From Rhizobiaceae bacterium (GTDB lineage: Bacteria > Pseudomonadota > Alphaproteobacteria > Rhizobiales > Rhizobiaceae): a stretch of DNA of 36,986 nucleotides. Of this stretch, positions 35,780 to 36,986 are shown piece by piece. The position numbers were made by a program, and so were the translations under genes. The notes under the pieces are model-generated. The model saw nothing but the letters and a program-made list of their open reading frames with translations, had not been told where the DNA came from and ran no database searches. Every line of letters starts with the position of its first letter. The stretch's first letter is position 1. The stretch lies in assembly GCA_027484835.1 (NCBI GenBank), contig JAIXSF010000083.1, positions 1-36,986 on the forward strand. The letters run 5' to 3'.

Positions 35780-36986
35780 ATGAACATGCAGTCCAGGCCG
35801 GATCAGGCCAAGAAGGTTGACGATACCATTCTCTTGCCCGTCGAGGGCATGACCTGCGCATCCTGTGTGCGGCGGGTGGAAAAGGCTGCGGCATCCGTGC
35901 CGGGGGTGGCCGAAAGCTCTGTGAACTTTGCCAGTGAAACCCTTGTCCTGAAACCGGGGCCGGGCTTTTCGGCAGAAGCGCTGCTGGCTGCGATCGGCAA
36001 GGCCGGTTACGAGGCCAAGGCCGAGACGCTGGTGCTGGAGGTCGAGGACATGACCTGCGCATCCTGCGTCTTGCGGGTCGAAAAGGCGCTGAAGTCCGTG
36101 CCATCGGTCGAGACGGCGAGCGTCAATCTCGCGACCGGCGAGGCGGTGGTGAAGGTGCTGGGCGGGGTCTCTGCCTTGCCGGCGCTTTCCGCAGCCGTGG
36201 CCAAGGCGGGTTATGCCGTCAGGCTGTCGGGTGGTGAAACCAGTGCGCAGGAGAGCGGGCAGGAGGCTGGTGGCCATGCCGGGGCCGATGAAGTGACGTC
36301 CACGCATCCGGCGGGCTCGACAGACCAGGCCGTCGATGGCCGCGAGATCAGGCGCGAGAAGGAGATCGGGGGGCTGAAGCGCGATTTCCTGATCGCGCTG
36401 GTGCTGACCCTGCCCCTCTTCGTCGTGGAGATGGGCGCGCATATCTACCCGCCGCTGCATCATCTGCTGATGCAGGTTTTCTCCGGCAACAGCCTGTATC
36501 TCCTGCAATTTGCGCTAGCGACGGCGGTGCTCGCAGGACCCGGTCGGCGCTTTTACGTGAAGGGTGTTCCGGCTCTGCTGCGACTGACCCCCGACATGAA
36601 TTCGCTGGTCGCGATCGGCACAGGCGCGGCCTATCTCTATTCCCTGGTGACGACCTTTGCGCCCGGCCTGCTGCCGGAGACCGCGCGCTTCGTCTATTAC
36701 GAGGCCGCCACCGTCATCGTTTCGCTGATCTTGCTCGGTCGGCTCTTGGAAGCCCGCGCCAAGGGCCGCACGGGAGCGGCGATCCGCAAGCTCGCGGGCC
36801 TGCATGCGAAGGCCGCCCGGGTCGAGCGCGACGGGGCGACGCGTGACGTGCCGCTGTCAGAGGTGAGGCTCGGCGAGACCGTTGTGGTGCGTCCGGGCGA
36901 GCGCATTCCGGTCGACGGCCGTGTGATCGATGGGGCAAGTTCTGTCGACGAGGCGATGATCTCGGGCGAGCCGATCCCGGTCGAAA
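35780..36986 (+). CDS. copA: Copper-translocating P1B-type ATPase, partial (3' end outside window)
   Basis: Two HMA domains ([32 protein letters not shown]), TM helices, then ISGEPIPVE at the window edge. Equivalent to actP in rhizobia. Confidence 0.95.
   Translation, partial: MNMQSRPDQAKKVDDTILLPVEGMTCASCVRRVEKAAASVPGVAESSVNFASETLVLKPGPGFSAEALLAAIGKAGYEAKAETLVLEVEDMTCASCVLRVEKALKSVPSVETASVNLATGEAVVKVLGGVSALPALSAAVAKAGYAVRLSGGETSAQESGQEAGGHAGADEVTSTHPAGSTDQAVDGREIRREKEIGGLKRDFLIALVLTLPLFVVEMGAHIYPPLHHLLMQVFSGNSLYLLQFALATAVLAGPGRRFYVKGVPALLRLTPDMNSLVAIGTGAAYLYSLVTTFAPGLLPETARFVYYEAATVIVSLILLGRLLEARAKGRTGAAIRKLAGLHAKAARVERDGATRDVPLSEVRLGETVVVRPGERIPVDGRVIDGASSVDEAMISGEPIPVE

Noticed and set aside
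1-36986. CRISPR arrays, tRNA/rRNA genes, transposases, phage genes or classic anti-phage operons
   Set aside because: No periodic direct-repeat arrays, cloverleaf or rRNA-like sequence, transposase or integrase motifs, or known defence gene cassettes were seen. The two toxin-antitoxin pairs are the only defence-like elements.

Overview
This is a chromosomal window from a rhizobial-type alphaproteobacterium (Rhizobium/Agrobacterium/Sinorhizobium-like by gene content). It is GC-rich and densely coding, and I saw no tRNA, rRNA, CRISPR array, transposase or prophage. Main content in order: recQ (partial, -), a TylF-like methyltransferase (-), a nucleoside 2-deoxyribosyltransferase (+), msrB (-), a complete seven-gene Mrp cation/proton antiporter operon mrpABCDEFG (+), mucR/ros (+) with a strong terminator, an orphan DnaA-domain-IV-like HTH protein plus a DUF6456 protein, sufE (-), a ParDE-type toxin-antitoxin pair (-), a DUF5330 protein (-), a DivJ-like histidine kinase and a peptidoglycan-binding protein (+), a soluble MCP with its sensor region at the C-terminus (+), higBA (+), DUF1491 (+), DUF2336 (-), an HD-GYP protein (+), a split DUF1254/DUF1214 pair (-), a bacterial PH-domain protein (-), a DUF3833-like protein (-), an SDR epimerase (+), membrane proteins, a methyltransferase, LysR, cupin, alpha/beta hydrolase, Lrp, a GGDEF protein, a class A PBP, a YcgN-like protein, and a partial copper P-type ATPase behind a CueR/HmrR-type promoter. 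The genes are mostly ordinary. The most interesting unexplained signals are non-coding: a run of stem-loops between msrB and mrpA, a structured mrpG-mucR intergenic region and mucR leader, three hairpins ending in a terminator behind the DUF5330 gene, a predicted leaderless higB promoter, tandem 13-bp direct repeats in the methyltransferase/deoxyribosyltransferase divergent promoter, and mosaic palindromic repeats. No unambiguous novel multi-gene system was found. All calls come from reading the sequence; no searches were run.
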